A stretch of 64,000 nucleotides of DNA from Lachnospiraceae bacterium (GTDB lineage Bacteria; Bacillota; Clostridia; Lachnospirales; Lachnospiraceae): assembly GCA_022781985.1 (NCBI GenBank), contig JALESH010000048.1, positions 1-64,000 on the forward strand, read 5' to 3'. Below the pieces are notes generated by a model. The model did no database searches, was not told the origin of the DNA, and was given only the letters and a program-made list of their open reading frames with translations. The translations under genes and the position numbers were made by a program. Every line of letters starts with the position of its first letter. Position 1 is the first letter of the stretch. Below, one piece after another: positions 49,314 to 58,285 of the stretch.

Positions 49314-50678
49314 ATCAAAACACTGTTGGGAGATAAATATGCTGTCTGCGGGCAGCTTGGGCAGGGAGGGAGCGGCAGGGTGTACAGGGCCTATGATCAG
49401 CATCTCCAGTGCCACGTGGCCATCAAGGAATTCCGGGCCGGAGATGGGATCTCCGCAAAGGAGCTGGGCATACTGAAGGAGCTGCGGCATCCTGCCCTGC
49501 CGGTGATCCTGGACTATCTGGAAGAGGACGGAAACAGATATCTGGTCATGGAGTATATAGAAGGGATGAATCTGGAGGAATATATCTGTGAAAAGGGCAG
49601 GATACCCCAGGAGAAGGCAGTGGGCTGGGCGCAGGAGCTGGCAGGGGTGCTGGCCTATCTTCATGAAAGGGAACGGCCGGTGGTATACCGGGATATGAAG
49701 CCCTCCAATATCATGATTGATACAAAGGGGAGCATATGGCTGGTGGATTTCGGGACTGCCTATCTCCACTATCATGAAGGAGAGGAGTCCTTTGTCAGGG
49801 CCGGAACCCATGGCTATGGCGCGCCGGAGCTCTTTCTGGGAAAGGGAGGGGTGGATGAGAGAAGTGACATCTATGGTTTGGGGGCCACTCTGTTCCACAT
49901 GCTGACAGGAATCAACCCCGCTCAGCCTCCCTGCCTGATGCAGCCCATCAGGACTTATGACAGATGCTTCCTGCCGGAGCTGGAGAGAATCGTGCAAAAG
50001 GCCACTGAGCAGGATAAGGAGAAGAGGTATCAGACGGTCCGGCAGATGATGGAGGAGCTGAAGGGCTGCGGGAGGGAGAAGCTGTGGAGAAAGGGAATGG
50101 TCAGGATCTCAGAGCTGGCCTACTGCTGTCTGCTGTTAGGGCTGGTCCTTCATTTTCTGGGAGTCTGCAGAGCTGCAGGAGTGCTTCATATGGAGTGGGC
50201 ACAGGGCGAGATATGGAAAAGCAGGGTAAGCCTTCGGGAAATAGAGCTGGGCAGACAGGCTGTATGGGAGATTCTGCAGGCAGCTTTTCTGATATTTTCT
50301 GTTTGTACGGGCGGGGAGGCAGTTCGGAGATGGCGGGAAAGGGGGAGGCAGGAGGTGAAGCATGGGAGGAGTCTGCTGCTTACCTCCAAAAAGGGGAAGG
50401 GGCTTATGCTGGCAGCTCTGGCCGGAGTTCTTGCAGTGTCGGGCAGCGCGTGGGCGGGGGCGGACGGAGAGCTGGCTGTTCATGTGAAGAATGGGAACGG
50501 ACAGAAGGTATTGATACGGCATGATGCCATATATGCCCTTGACGGCATGCTGAAGCTGGAGCTGCCGGCAGATAACTTTGAGGAAGGGAGGTGCTATGAG
50601 CTGGAATTGGAATGTGTGGACCGGGACACAGGAGAGAGGAGAAACAGAACTTTCTATCTGAAAAGGCTTGAACCCTGA
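49314..50678 (+). CDS. Serine/threonine protein kinase with three C-terminal TM segments and a non-PASTA extracytoplasmic domain, apparent non-AUG start
   Basis: 'GQGGSGRVYRAYD', 'VYRDMKPSNIMID', 'VDFGTA', 'GTHGYGAPE'; in-frame codons 'ATC AAA ACA CTG TTG' follow ggagg at about 8 nt. Confidence 0.85.
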   Translation: MKTLLGDKYAVCGQLGQGGSGRVYRAYDQHLQCHVAIKEFRAGDGISAKELGILKELRHPALPVILDYLEEDGNRYLVMEYIEGMNLEEYICEKGRIPQEKAVGWAQELAGVLAYLHERERPVVYRDMKPSNIMIDTKGSIWLVDFGTAYLHYHEGEESFVRAGTHGYGAPELFLGKGGVDERSDIYGLGATLFHMLTGINPAQPPCLMQPIRTYDRCFLPELERIVQKATEQDKEKRYQTVRQMMEELKGCGREKLWRKGMVRISELAYCCLLLGLVLHFLGVCRAAGVLHMEWAQGEIWKSRVSLREIELGRQAVWEILQAAFLIFSVCTGGEAVRRWRERGRQEVKHGRSLLLTSKKGKGLMLAALAGVLAVSGSAWAGADGELAVHVKNGNGQKVLIRHDAIYALDGMLKLELPADNFEEGRCYELELECVDRDTGERRNRTFYLKRLEP

Positions 50679-50739
50679 TAGGGGGTAGGGTATGATGGTG
50701 ATAATGACAGGGGGATCACTGTTGGACAGGAGGCAGAGC

Positions 50740-51807
50740 ATGCATAGAGAACATACCAGGAGCATAAGGATCGGAGACAGGGCCATCGGCGGGGGCAGCC
50801 CGGTTTTGATACAGTCCATGACCAATACAAGGACGGAGGATATAGAGGGGACGATCCGCCAGATCCATAGGCTGGAGAAGGCCGGCTGTGAGATTGTACG
50901 CTGTACGGTACCCACCCTGGAGGCGGCTGAGGCCATCCGGGAGATTAAGAAGCAGATATCCATTCCGCTGGTTGCAGACATCCATTTTGACTACAGGATG
51001 GCCATAGCGGCCATAGAGAACGGGGCGGACAAGATCCGGATCAATCCCGGCAATATAGGCGGCTGGGAGCAGGTTGCTGCAGTGGTGCAGGCAGCCAAAG
51101 AAAGGGAGATACCGATCCGGGTGGGGGTCAACAGCGGGTCCCTGGAAAAGGAGCTCATAGAAAAATACGGCGGGGTGACAGCGGAGGGGATCGTGGAAAG
51201 CGCCTTGGATAAGGTGAGGATGATAGAGGCCTTGGATTACTGCAATCTGGTCATCAGCATCAAGTCCTCTGATGTGATGATGTGCATCAAGGCCCATGAG
51301 CTCCTAGCCGGTCAGACAGACTATCCTCTGCATGTGGGGATCACTGAGTCCGGCACCCTGCTGAGCGGCAGCATCAAGTCCGCTGTGGGGCTGGGGGTCA
51401 TTCTCTATCAGGGGATAGGGGATACAGTACGGGTCTCCTTAACAGGAGATCCTGTGGAGGAGATCAAGGCTGCCAGACTTATACTGAGGGCCCTGGGCCT
51501 GAGAAGGGGCGGTATAGAGGTGGTGTCCTGCCCTACCTGCGGAAGGACGAAGATTGACCTGATCGGCCTAGCCGGCCAGGTGGAGCAGATGGTGGAGGAT
51601 ATTCCCCTGGATCTGAAGGTGGCGGTGATGGGCTGTGCAGTAAACGGTCCCGGGGAGGCCAGAGAGGCAGATATCGGGATCGCAGGCGGCCAGGGGGAAG
51701 GGCTGCTGATCAGGAAAGGCAAAATTATCAAAAAAGTAGCAGAGGATCAGCTTCTTGCAGCGCTGAGAGAGGAGCTGCTGAACTGGGACTCGGGACAGGA
51801 TCTATAG
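50740..51807 (+). CDS. ispG: 4-hydroxy-3-methylbut-2-en-1-yl diphosphate synthase
   Basis: '[17 protein letters not shown]', '[11 protein letters not shown]', '[13 protein letters not shown]', '[22 protein letters not shown]'. Confidence 0.96.
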   Translation: MHREHTRSIRIGDRAIGGGSPVLIQSMTNTRTEDIEGTIRQIHRLEKAGCEIVRCTVPTLEAAEAIREIKKQISIPLVADIHFDYRMAIAAIENGADKIRINPGNIGGWEQVAAVVQAAKEREIPIRVGVNSGSLEKELIEKYGGVTAEGIVESALDKVRMIEALDYCNLVISIKSSDVMMCIKAHELLAGQTDYPLHVGITESGTLLSGSIKSAVGLGVILYQGIGDTVRVSLTGDPVEEIKAARLILRALGLRRGGIEVVSCPTCGRTKIDLIGLAGQVEQMVEDIPLDLKVAVMGCAVNGPGEAREADIGIAGGQGEGLLIRKGKIIKKVAEDQLLAALREELLNWDSGQDL

Positions 51808-51810
51808 AGG

Positions 51811-54800
51811 ATGAAAAAGTTTTGTGAGGTATTTCCCACCCTGCAGCTGGAGGGTAAGGTGAAGAGTCTGATGGAGCAGGTGGATGTGGAGAGAGTCTCT
51901 TCCACCCGACGCAGGGATTTTCTGCGGATTTATATCAGCAGTGACAGGCTGATCGAAAAAGAATATATTCTGAAGGTGGAGGAAAGCATCAGAAAGCAGC
52001 TGTTTCCGGGGATTCCCATGGAAGTAAAGCTCTATGAAAGGTATCGTCTTTCGGCCCAGTACAATCCGGAAAAGTTTATGAATATTTACAGGGACAGCAT
52101 CCTTCTGGAGCTGAAGGGCTACAGCCCGGTAGCTTACAATATCTTTAAGAATGCGGAGATCAGCTATCCTGCAGAGAACCAGGTACTGGTGACCATAGAC
52201 GATTCCGTGCCGGCCAGGAGCAGGGCTGAGGAGCTGAGGGGAATCCTGGACAAGATCTGCAATGAGAGATTCGGGCTCCGGACGGATGTACACATGGCAT
52301 ATAAGGAGAGCAGGGCGGCAGGCCGAAGGGCTGAGGAGGAGCAGAAGATAGCCAGACAGGTGGCAGAAATCAGTGCCAGGGCAGCAGGGACTGCGTCAGA
52401 GGAGACAGAGCCCTCCCCTGATCTCCTGCCGGCCTGCAAAGCACAGGCCCCTAAGGCGGAAGCAGCTGCAGGAGAAAAAAAGGGAAGGGACAGGAGTGCG
52501 GATGCTTCCGGCCCGAAGCAGGCGGGACAGAACAGGCAAAGCGAAGGCAGGAGCCGGGGAATGGGCAGCAGGCCCGAGCCCAGGCGTTCGGTGAAAAGGT
52601 CCGATCATCCCGATGTATTGTATGGACGGGACTTTGAAGAAAGTGCCATGAATATAGAGGATGTCATCGGAGAAATGGGCGAGGTGGTCATCCGGGGTAA
52701 GATTATCAGCATGGATAAGAGGGAGATCAGGAATGAGAAGACCATCCTCTTTTATGATATCACTGATTTTACCGATACCCTTACCTTCAAGATTTTTGCC
52801 GGCAACGATCAGGTAGAGGAGATCACAGGTGGGATCTGCCAGGGAGCCTTTGTGAAAATCAAGGGGATCGCAGTCATTGATAAATTCGACAATGAGCTGA
52901 CCATCGGCTCTATCATCGGGGTGAAGAGGATTCCTGACTTTACTACCTCCAGGAAGGATAACAGTATAAAAAAAAGGGTGGAGCTGCACTGCCATACCAA
53001 GATGAGCGACATGGACGGTGTATCAGAGGCTAAGGATATTGTGAAAAGGGCCTATCAATGGGGGCACCCTGCCATCGCCATTACCGATCATGGTGTGGTA
53101 CAGTCCTTTCCTGATGCCAACCACGTCTGGGAGGATCTGTGGAAGGCGGAGAAGGCAAGGCGGAAGGAAGCTGGGGAGGAGAACCCGGACAAGCAGGATT
53201 TCTTTAAGGTCATCTATGGAATGGAGGCTTATCTGGTAGATGACCTGAAGGAGATCGTAACGGGTGAAAGAGGGCAGGATTTTGGCGGTACCTTCGTGGT
53301 TTTTGATATAGAGACCACCGGATTTTCTCCGATACATAACCGCATCATTGAAATCGGCGCGGTGAAGGTGGAGGGCGGCAGGATCACGGATCGGTATTCC
53401 TCCTTCGTCAATCCTGAGGTTCCCATTCCTTATGAGATAGAAAAGCTGACGGGCATCCATGACAAAATGGTGATGGATGCCCCTGTGATAGACAGGGTAC
53501 TGCCGCAGTTTCTGGAGTTTTGCGGGCAGGCTGTGCTGGTGGCCCACAATGCAGGCTTCGACATGAGCTTTATCCTAGAAAATGCATCCAGACTTGGGCT
53601 GGGGAGAGAGTATACCTATGTGGATACGGTAGGGATCGCCAGGCTTTTGCTGCCCCATCAGGCCAAGCATACCCTGGATGCAGTGGCAAAGGCTCTGGGG
53701 ATTTCCCTAGAAAACCATCACCGGGCGGTGGACGATGCAGAGGCCACCGCAGAGATCTTTGTGAGATTTATTTCCATGCTGGAGAAGGAGGGGGCATATA
53801 CTCTCAGGGCAGTCAACGAAATGGGAGCCTCCAGCCCGGAGATCGTAAAGCGTCTGCCTACCTATCATGCCATCATCCTGGCCAAAAATGACACGGGACG
53901 GGTGAACCTGTACCGTTTGGTATCGGAGTCTCATCTGACCTATTTCAGCAGGAGGCCGAGAGTGCCGAAGAGTCTCCTGCAGGAGTGCAGGGAGGGCCTG
54001 ATCGTAGGGAGCGCCTGCGAGGCGGGAGAGCTGTATCGGGCGCTGCTGGACGGAAAGACGGATGCTGAGATAGCCAGGATCGTGAACTTTTATGACTATC
54101 TGGAGATCCAGCCAGCGGGCAATAATAAGTTTATGATCGATTCCGAGAGGGTAAAAAGCATTCAATCCATGGAGGATATCCTGAATATGAACCGCAGGAT
54201 CGTGGAGCTGGGAGAGCAGTTTGACAAGCCTGTGGCAGCCACCTGCGATGTGCATTTTATGGATCCGGAGGGGGAGGTATACCGTCGGATCATTATGGCA
54301 GGCAAGGGCTTTGGAGATGCGGATAATCAGGCCCCTCTGTATCTGAGGACAACAGAGGAGATGCTGGAGGAGTTTGCCTATCTGGGGAGCGATAAGGCGG
54401 AGGAGGTGGTCATCACCAATACCAATAAGATCGCGGATATGGTGGAGACCATGTCCCCTGTGCGGCCGGACAAGTGCGCCCCGGTCATACCAGACAGCGA
54501 CAGGACACTGACGGACATCTGCTATAACAGGGCCCATGAGATCTATGGGGAGGTGCTGCCCGGGATCGTGGAGGAAAGGCTGGAAAAGGAGCTGCACTCC
54601 ATCATTACCAATGGCTTTGCAGTGATGTATATCATAGCTCAGAAGCTGGTATGGAAATCCGTAGAGGACGGCTATCTGGTGGGATCCCGGGGCTCTGTAG
54701 GCTCCTCCTTTGTGGCCACTATGGCGGGGATCACGGAGGTGAATCCGCTGAGTCCCCACTATTACTGCAGCCAGTGCCATTACAGCGACTTTGATTCGGA

Positions 54801-56373
54801 GGAGGTGAGAGCCTATGCAGGCAGGGCCGGCTGCGATATGCCCGACAAAAGCTGTCCGGTTTGCGGGGCATCTTTGAAAAAGGACGGCTTCGACATTCCC
54901 TTCGAAACCTTCCTGGGCTTTAAGGGAGACAAGGAGCCAGATATTGACCTGAATTTTTCAGGAGAATATCAGAGCAAGGCCCATAAATATACGGAGGTTA
55001 TCTTTGGGGCGGGGCAGACCTACCGGGCAGGCACCATAGGCACCCTGGCAGAAAAAACGGCCTTCGGATATGTAAAAAATTATTTCGAGGAAAGGGGACG
55101 CAGGAAAAGATCCTGTGAGATCAACCGTGTGGTGAAGGGCTGTACCGGGATACGCAGAAGCACGGGACAGCACCCCGGAGGCATCATCGTCCTGCCCTTG
55201 GGGGAGGATATCAATTATTTTACCCCGGTACAGCATCCTGCAAATGATATGACTACGGATACTGTGACCACTCATTTTGATTATCATTCCATAGATCACA
55301 ATCTGTTGAAGCTGGATATTCTGGGGCACGACGATCCTACCATGATCCGTATGCTGCAGGATCTGACAGGGATTGATCCGGTAGGGATTCCCCTGGATGA
55401 TCCCCAGGTGATGAGCCTGTTCAAAAGCACGGAGGCCCTGGGGATCACGCCGGACCAGATCGGGGGCTGTAAGCTGGGTGCCCTGGGGATTCCTGAGTTT
55501 GGTACGGAATTTGCCATGCAGATGCTGATCGATACAAAGCCCCAGGCATTTTCCGACCTGGTGCGTATCGCAGGGCTGGCTCATGGAACAGATGTGTGGC
55601 TGGGCAATGCCCAGACTCTGATCCAGGAGGGAAAGGCTACTATTTCCACCGCTATCTGTACCAGAGATGATATTATGGTATATCTGATCGGGATGGGGGT
55701 GGAGAGTTCTCTGGCCTTTACCATCATGGAAAGCGTCCGTAAGGGAAAGGGGCTGAAGGAGGAGTGGGAGAAGGCTATGAAGGAAGCCGATGTGCCGGAC
55801 TGGTATATCTGGTCCTGCAAAAAGATCAAGTATATGTTTCCCAAGGCCCATGCTGCCGCCTATGTGATGATGGCCTGGCGGATTGCTTACTGCAAGATCA
55901 ACTATCCGCTGGCCTTTTATGCCGCCTTTTTCAGTATCAGGGCCTCGGCCTTTTCCTATGAGCTGATGTGTCAGGGCAGGGAGCATCTGGAAAAGGTGAT
56001 GCAGGATTACCGGCAGCGCGGCGACACGCTTTCCAAGAAGGAGCAGGATGCCTACAGGGATATGAAGCTGGTGCAGGAGATGTATGCCAGGGGCTATGAC
56101 TTCGTGCCTATTGATATTTTTTCTGCCCGGGCCAGAGCCTTCCAGATTGTGGGAGACAGGCTGATGCCATCGCTGAACAGTATTGACGGACTGGGAGAGA
56201 AAGCGGCAGATGCCATCGTAGAGGCGGCTAGGGACGGCGCCTTTTTATCCAGGGATGATTTTCGTCAGAGAACCAAGGTATCCAAGACAGTGGTGGATCT
56301 GATGGCAGGATTAAATCTGCTGGGAGACCTTCCTGAGTCGAATCAGATAAGTTTATTTGATTTTGTGTCATAA
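51811..56373 (+). CDS. polC: DNA polymerase III alpha subunit, PolC type
   Basis: PHP 'VELHCHTKMSDMDG' with inserted exonuclease 'FVVFDIETTGFSPIHNRIIEIGAV', 'SRGSVGSSFVATMAGITEVNPL', 'EPDIDLNFSGEYQ'. Confidence 0.97.
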   Translation: MKKFCEVFPTLQLEGKVKSLMEQVDVERVSSTRRRDFLRIYISSDRLIEKEYILKVEESIRKQLFPGIPMEVKLYERYRLSAQYNPEKFMNIYRDSILLELKGYSPVAYNIFKNAEISYPAENQVLVTIDDSVPARSRAEELRGILDKICNERFGLRTDVHMAYKESRAAGRRAEEEQKIARQVAEISARAAGTASEETEPSPDLLPACKAQAPKAEAAAGEKKGRDRSADASGPKQAGQNRQSEGRSRGMGSRPEPRRSVKRSDHPDVLYGRDFEESAMNIEDVIGEMGEVVIRGKIISMDKREIRNEKTILFYDITDFTDTLTFKIFAGNDQVEEITGGICQGAFVKIKGIAVIDKFDNELTIGSIIGVKRIPDFTTSRKDNSIKKRVELHCHTKMSDMDGVSEAKDIVKRAYQWGHPAIAITDHGVVQSFPDANHVWEDLWKAEKARRKEAGEENPDKQDFFKVIYGMEAYLVDDLKEIVTGERGQDFGGTFVVFDIETTGFSPIHNRIIEIGAVKVEGGRITDRYSSFVNPEVPIPYEIEKLTGIHDKMVMDAPVIDRVLPQFLEFCGQAVLVAHNAGFDMSFILENASRLGLGREYTYVDTVGIARLLLPHQAKHTLDAVAKALGISLENHHRAVDDAEATAEIFVRFISMLEKEGAYTLRAVNEMGASSPEIVKRLPTYHAIILAKNDTGRVNLYRLVSESHLTYFSRRPRVPKSLLQECREGLIVGSACEAGELYRALLDGKTDAEIARIVNFYDYLEIQPAGNNKFMIDSERVKSIQSMEDILNMNRRIVELGEQFDKPVAATCDVHFMDPEGEVYRRIIMAGKGFGDADNQAPLYLRTTEEMLEEFAYLGSDKAEEVVITNTNKIADMVETMSPVRPDKCAPVIPDSDRTLTDICYNRAHEIYGEVLPGIVEERLEKELHSIITNGFAVMYIIAQKLVWKSVEDGYLVGSRGSVGSSFVATMAGITEVNPLSPHYYCSQCHYSDFDSEEVRAYAGRAGCDMPDKSCPVCGASLKKDGFDIPFETFLGFKGDKEPDIDLNFSGEYQSKAHKYTEVIFGAGQTYRAGTIGTLAEKTAFGYVKNYFEERGRRKRSCEINRVVKGCTGIRRSTGQHPGGIIVLPLGEDINYFTPVQHPANDMTTDTVTTHFDYHSIDHNLLKLDILGHDDPTMIRMLQDLTGIDPVGIPLDDPQVMSLFKSTEALGITPDQIGGCKLGALGIPEFGTEFAMQMLIDTKPQAFSDLVRIAGLAHGTDVWLGNAQTLIQEGKATISTAICTRDDIMVYLIGMGVESSLAFTIMESVRKGKGLKEEWEKAMKEADVPDWYIWSCKKIKYMFPKAHAAAYVMMAWRIAYCKINYPLAFYAAFFSIRASAFSYELMCQGREHLEKVMQDYRQRGDTLSKKEQDAYRDMKLVQEMYARGYDFVPIDIFSARARAFQIVGDRLMPSLNSIDGLGEKAADAIVEAARDGAFLSRDDFRQRTKVSKTVVDLMAGLNLLGDLPESNQISLFDFVS

Positions 56374-56483
56374 ATATAATATAATAGTAGCAATTATAAA
56401 TATTGGCATGGTTGCTGGAGCACAGATTGGATTATGAATCATCATCATAATTAATAATTATAATTAGCGGGTGGAGGGTATAT

Positions 56484-57374
56484 ATGTTTAGTCAAATTTT
56501 TGGTAGGTTTCTAGTAGAACAGAAATTAATCTCTTCCGAAGAACTGGAAGAAATCCTGGAGGAACAGAAGAGAGCCAGGGTAAAGCTGGGGCTTATTGCA
56601 GTCAGCGAGGGACTGTTAAGCAGGGAACAGGCAGAGAAAATCAATCGGAAGCAGGCTTTGGAGGACAAGCGGTTTGGTGAACTGGCAGTGAAGCTGGGAT
56701 TTTTGACGGAAGGCCAGGTGCAGCGCCTTCTGCAGCTGCAGGCCAATCCCTATCTGGCTTTTGTACAGGCGGCAACGGAAAAGGGCATCATGACACTGGA
56801 AGAGATTGAAGCTGCAATGGAGCTGTATCAGAGAGAGAATGGCTTTACCAATACGGATATGGAAAATTTCAGGAGCGGCGATGTGGACCGCATGCTTCCG
56901 CTCTATGTCAGAACCGGCAATAAAATAGCCTCGGATTTGATCGGACTAGCCATACGCACCATCATCCGTCTGATTGACAGCGAGATAGCCATAGCTCCTT
57001 CCTATGAAGCGGACAGCTATGCCTTTGAAAATCTTGCCCTGCAGAATGTGGAAGGGCAGCATTCCATCCTGTTGGGTCTTGCGGGAGAAGGGGACAGTCT
57101 GCTGGAGATAGCAGAGGCCTTTGCACAGGAAGAATTTGAGGGCATGGATCTGTTTGCCTTTGATGCCATCTGTGAATTTATCAACTGCATTAACGGTTTA
57201 AATGCTTCTGCATTGAGCTATAAGGGAATCTGGCTGGACATGCTCCCGCCGACCTATTATCAGTCAGGAGTAGCTAAGGCTGAAGGTAAGCTGCTGATTA
57301 TACCGGTTTACATAAAAAATAAAAAGATCGGAATAGTTATTGCAATGGATACGCAGGTTCAGGTTGAGGTATAG
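56484..57374 (+). CDS. CheX-like chemotaxis/phosphatase-domain protein with N-terminal MshEN/GspE-N-like repeats
   Basis: N-terminal repeats 'GRFLVEQKLISSEELEEILEEQKR', 'FGELAVKLGFLTEGQVQRLLQLQ'; C-terminal 'FAFDAICEFINCINGLNASALSYKGIWLDMLPPTYY' CheX/CheC-like. Confidence 0.65.
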   Translation: MFSQIFGRFLVEQKLISSEELEEILEEQKRARVKLGLIAVSEGLLSREQAEKINRKQALEDKRFGELAVKLGFLTEGQVQRLLQLQANPYLAFVQAATEKGIMTLEEIEAAMELYQRENGFTNTDMENFRSGDVDRMLPLYVRTGNKIASDLIGLAIRTIIRLIDSEIAIAPSYEADSYAFENLALQNVEGQHSILLGLAGEGDSLLEIAEAFAQEEFEGMDLFAFDAICEFINCINGLNASALSYKGIWLDMLPPTYYQSGVAKAEGKLLIIPVYIKNKKIGIVIAMDTQVQVEV

Positions 57375-57403
57375 TGGGTAGAAAGTGTGAGGAGGATAGA
57401 ATA

Positions 57404-57769
57404 ATGGCAAGGATTTTAATAGTAGATGATTCCAGGACATCCCGTAAGATGTTGAAAGAAGTGCTGGAGAATGCCGGATACGAGATTGCAGGAGAGGCTG
57501 CAAATGGCGAGGAAGGCATCATTATGTACAGGGACTTAAAGCCGGATGCGGTGACTATGGATATCACAATGCCTGTCATGAACGGTTTGGATGCCCTGGC
57601 TGTCATCAAAAAAGAGGATGAGGCTGCCAAAGTGATCATGATCACCGCTGCGGGCCAAAAGGAAAAGATCGTCCGCGCGATTAAAATAGGAGCAGATGAT
57701 TTCATTCCCAAGCCCTATGAAGCAGAGCAGGTGATCAACACCTTGGAGCATGTGCTGGGCAGCCAATAA
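57404..57769 (+). CDS. Single-domain CheY-like response regulator
   Basis: 'ILIVDDSRTSRKMLKEVLENAGYEIAGEAANGEEGIIMYRDLKPDAVTMDITMPVMNGLDAL'. Confidence 0.9.
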   Translation: MARILIVDDSRTSRKMLKEVLENAGYEIAGEAANGEEGIIMYRDLKPDAVTMDITMPVMNGLDALAVIKKEDEAAKVIMITAAGQKEKIVRAIKIGADDFIPKPYEAEQVINTLEHVLGSQ

Positions 57770-57796
57770 AAAATATAAAAAAATTTAAAAAAGGGC

Positions 57797-57825
57797 TTGC
57801 ATTATTTTTGATTTTGTAATATACT
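57797..57825 (+). promoter_or_regulatory. Promoter of tRNA-Glu
   Basis: TTGCAT - 17 nt - TATACT. Confidence 0.6.
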
Positions 57826-57863
57826 AACGAAGTCGGCAGATGAAACAGAAAAAATGCTGATCT

Positions 57864-57935
57864 GGCTCGTTGGTCAAGCGGTCAAGACGCCGCCCTCTCA
57901 CGGCGGAAACAGGGGTTCGATTCCCCTACGAGCTG
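57864..57935 (+). tRNA. tRNA-Glu (CTC)
   Basis: Acceptor GGCTCGT/ACGAGCT, anticodon arm CCGCC-CTCTCAC-GGCGG (anticodon CTC), T-arm GGGGTTCGATTCCCC. Confidence 0.92.
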
Positions 57936-57966
57936 CGACTGTTGTTTATGAACAGCCCAACCCAGC

Positions 57967-58012
57967 AAAGTGCTGAAAGTTCCGAGTTTTGGAATTTTCA
58001 GCACTTTGTTTT
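57967..58012 (+). terminator. Rho-independent terminator after tRNA-Glu
   Basis: AAAGTGCTGAAA...TTTCAGCACTTT then gttttt. Confidence 0.8.
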
Positions 58013-58285
58013 TGCTCAGAAACCAGTGGAAAGAAGCATCCGCTGTGGGGACGGCCCAAGGAAGGGAGCAGTCACCGAAGGTCTGCTCCTGCCATGATGA
58101 AAAAGACAGATGCTCTGTACTTCCGGATAATTTTTTGTTATAATAATCTCTAACTATAAAATTCTCATATAGTTTCAGCCAGTCATCTAAAGAGGAAGAA
58201 TTCACGAAAGAAAGGGGGGTAGGGGGATCTGGCTATACATTTTAAAACAAGAATCTGATGATATGGAGAGAAGGGGGTATCAGAA

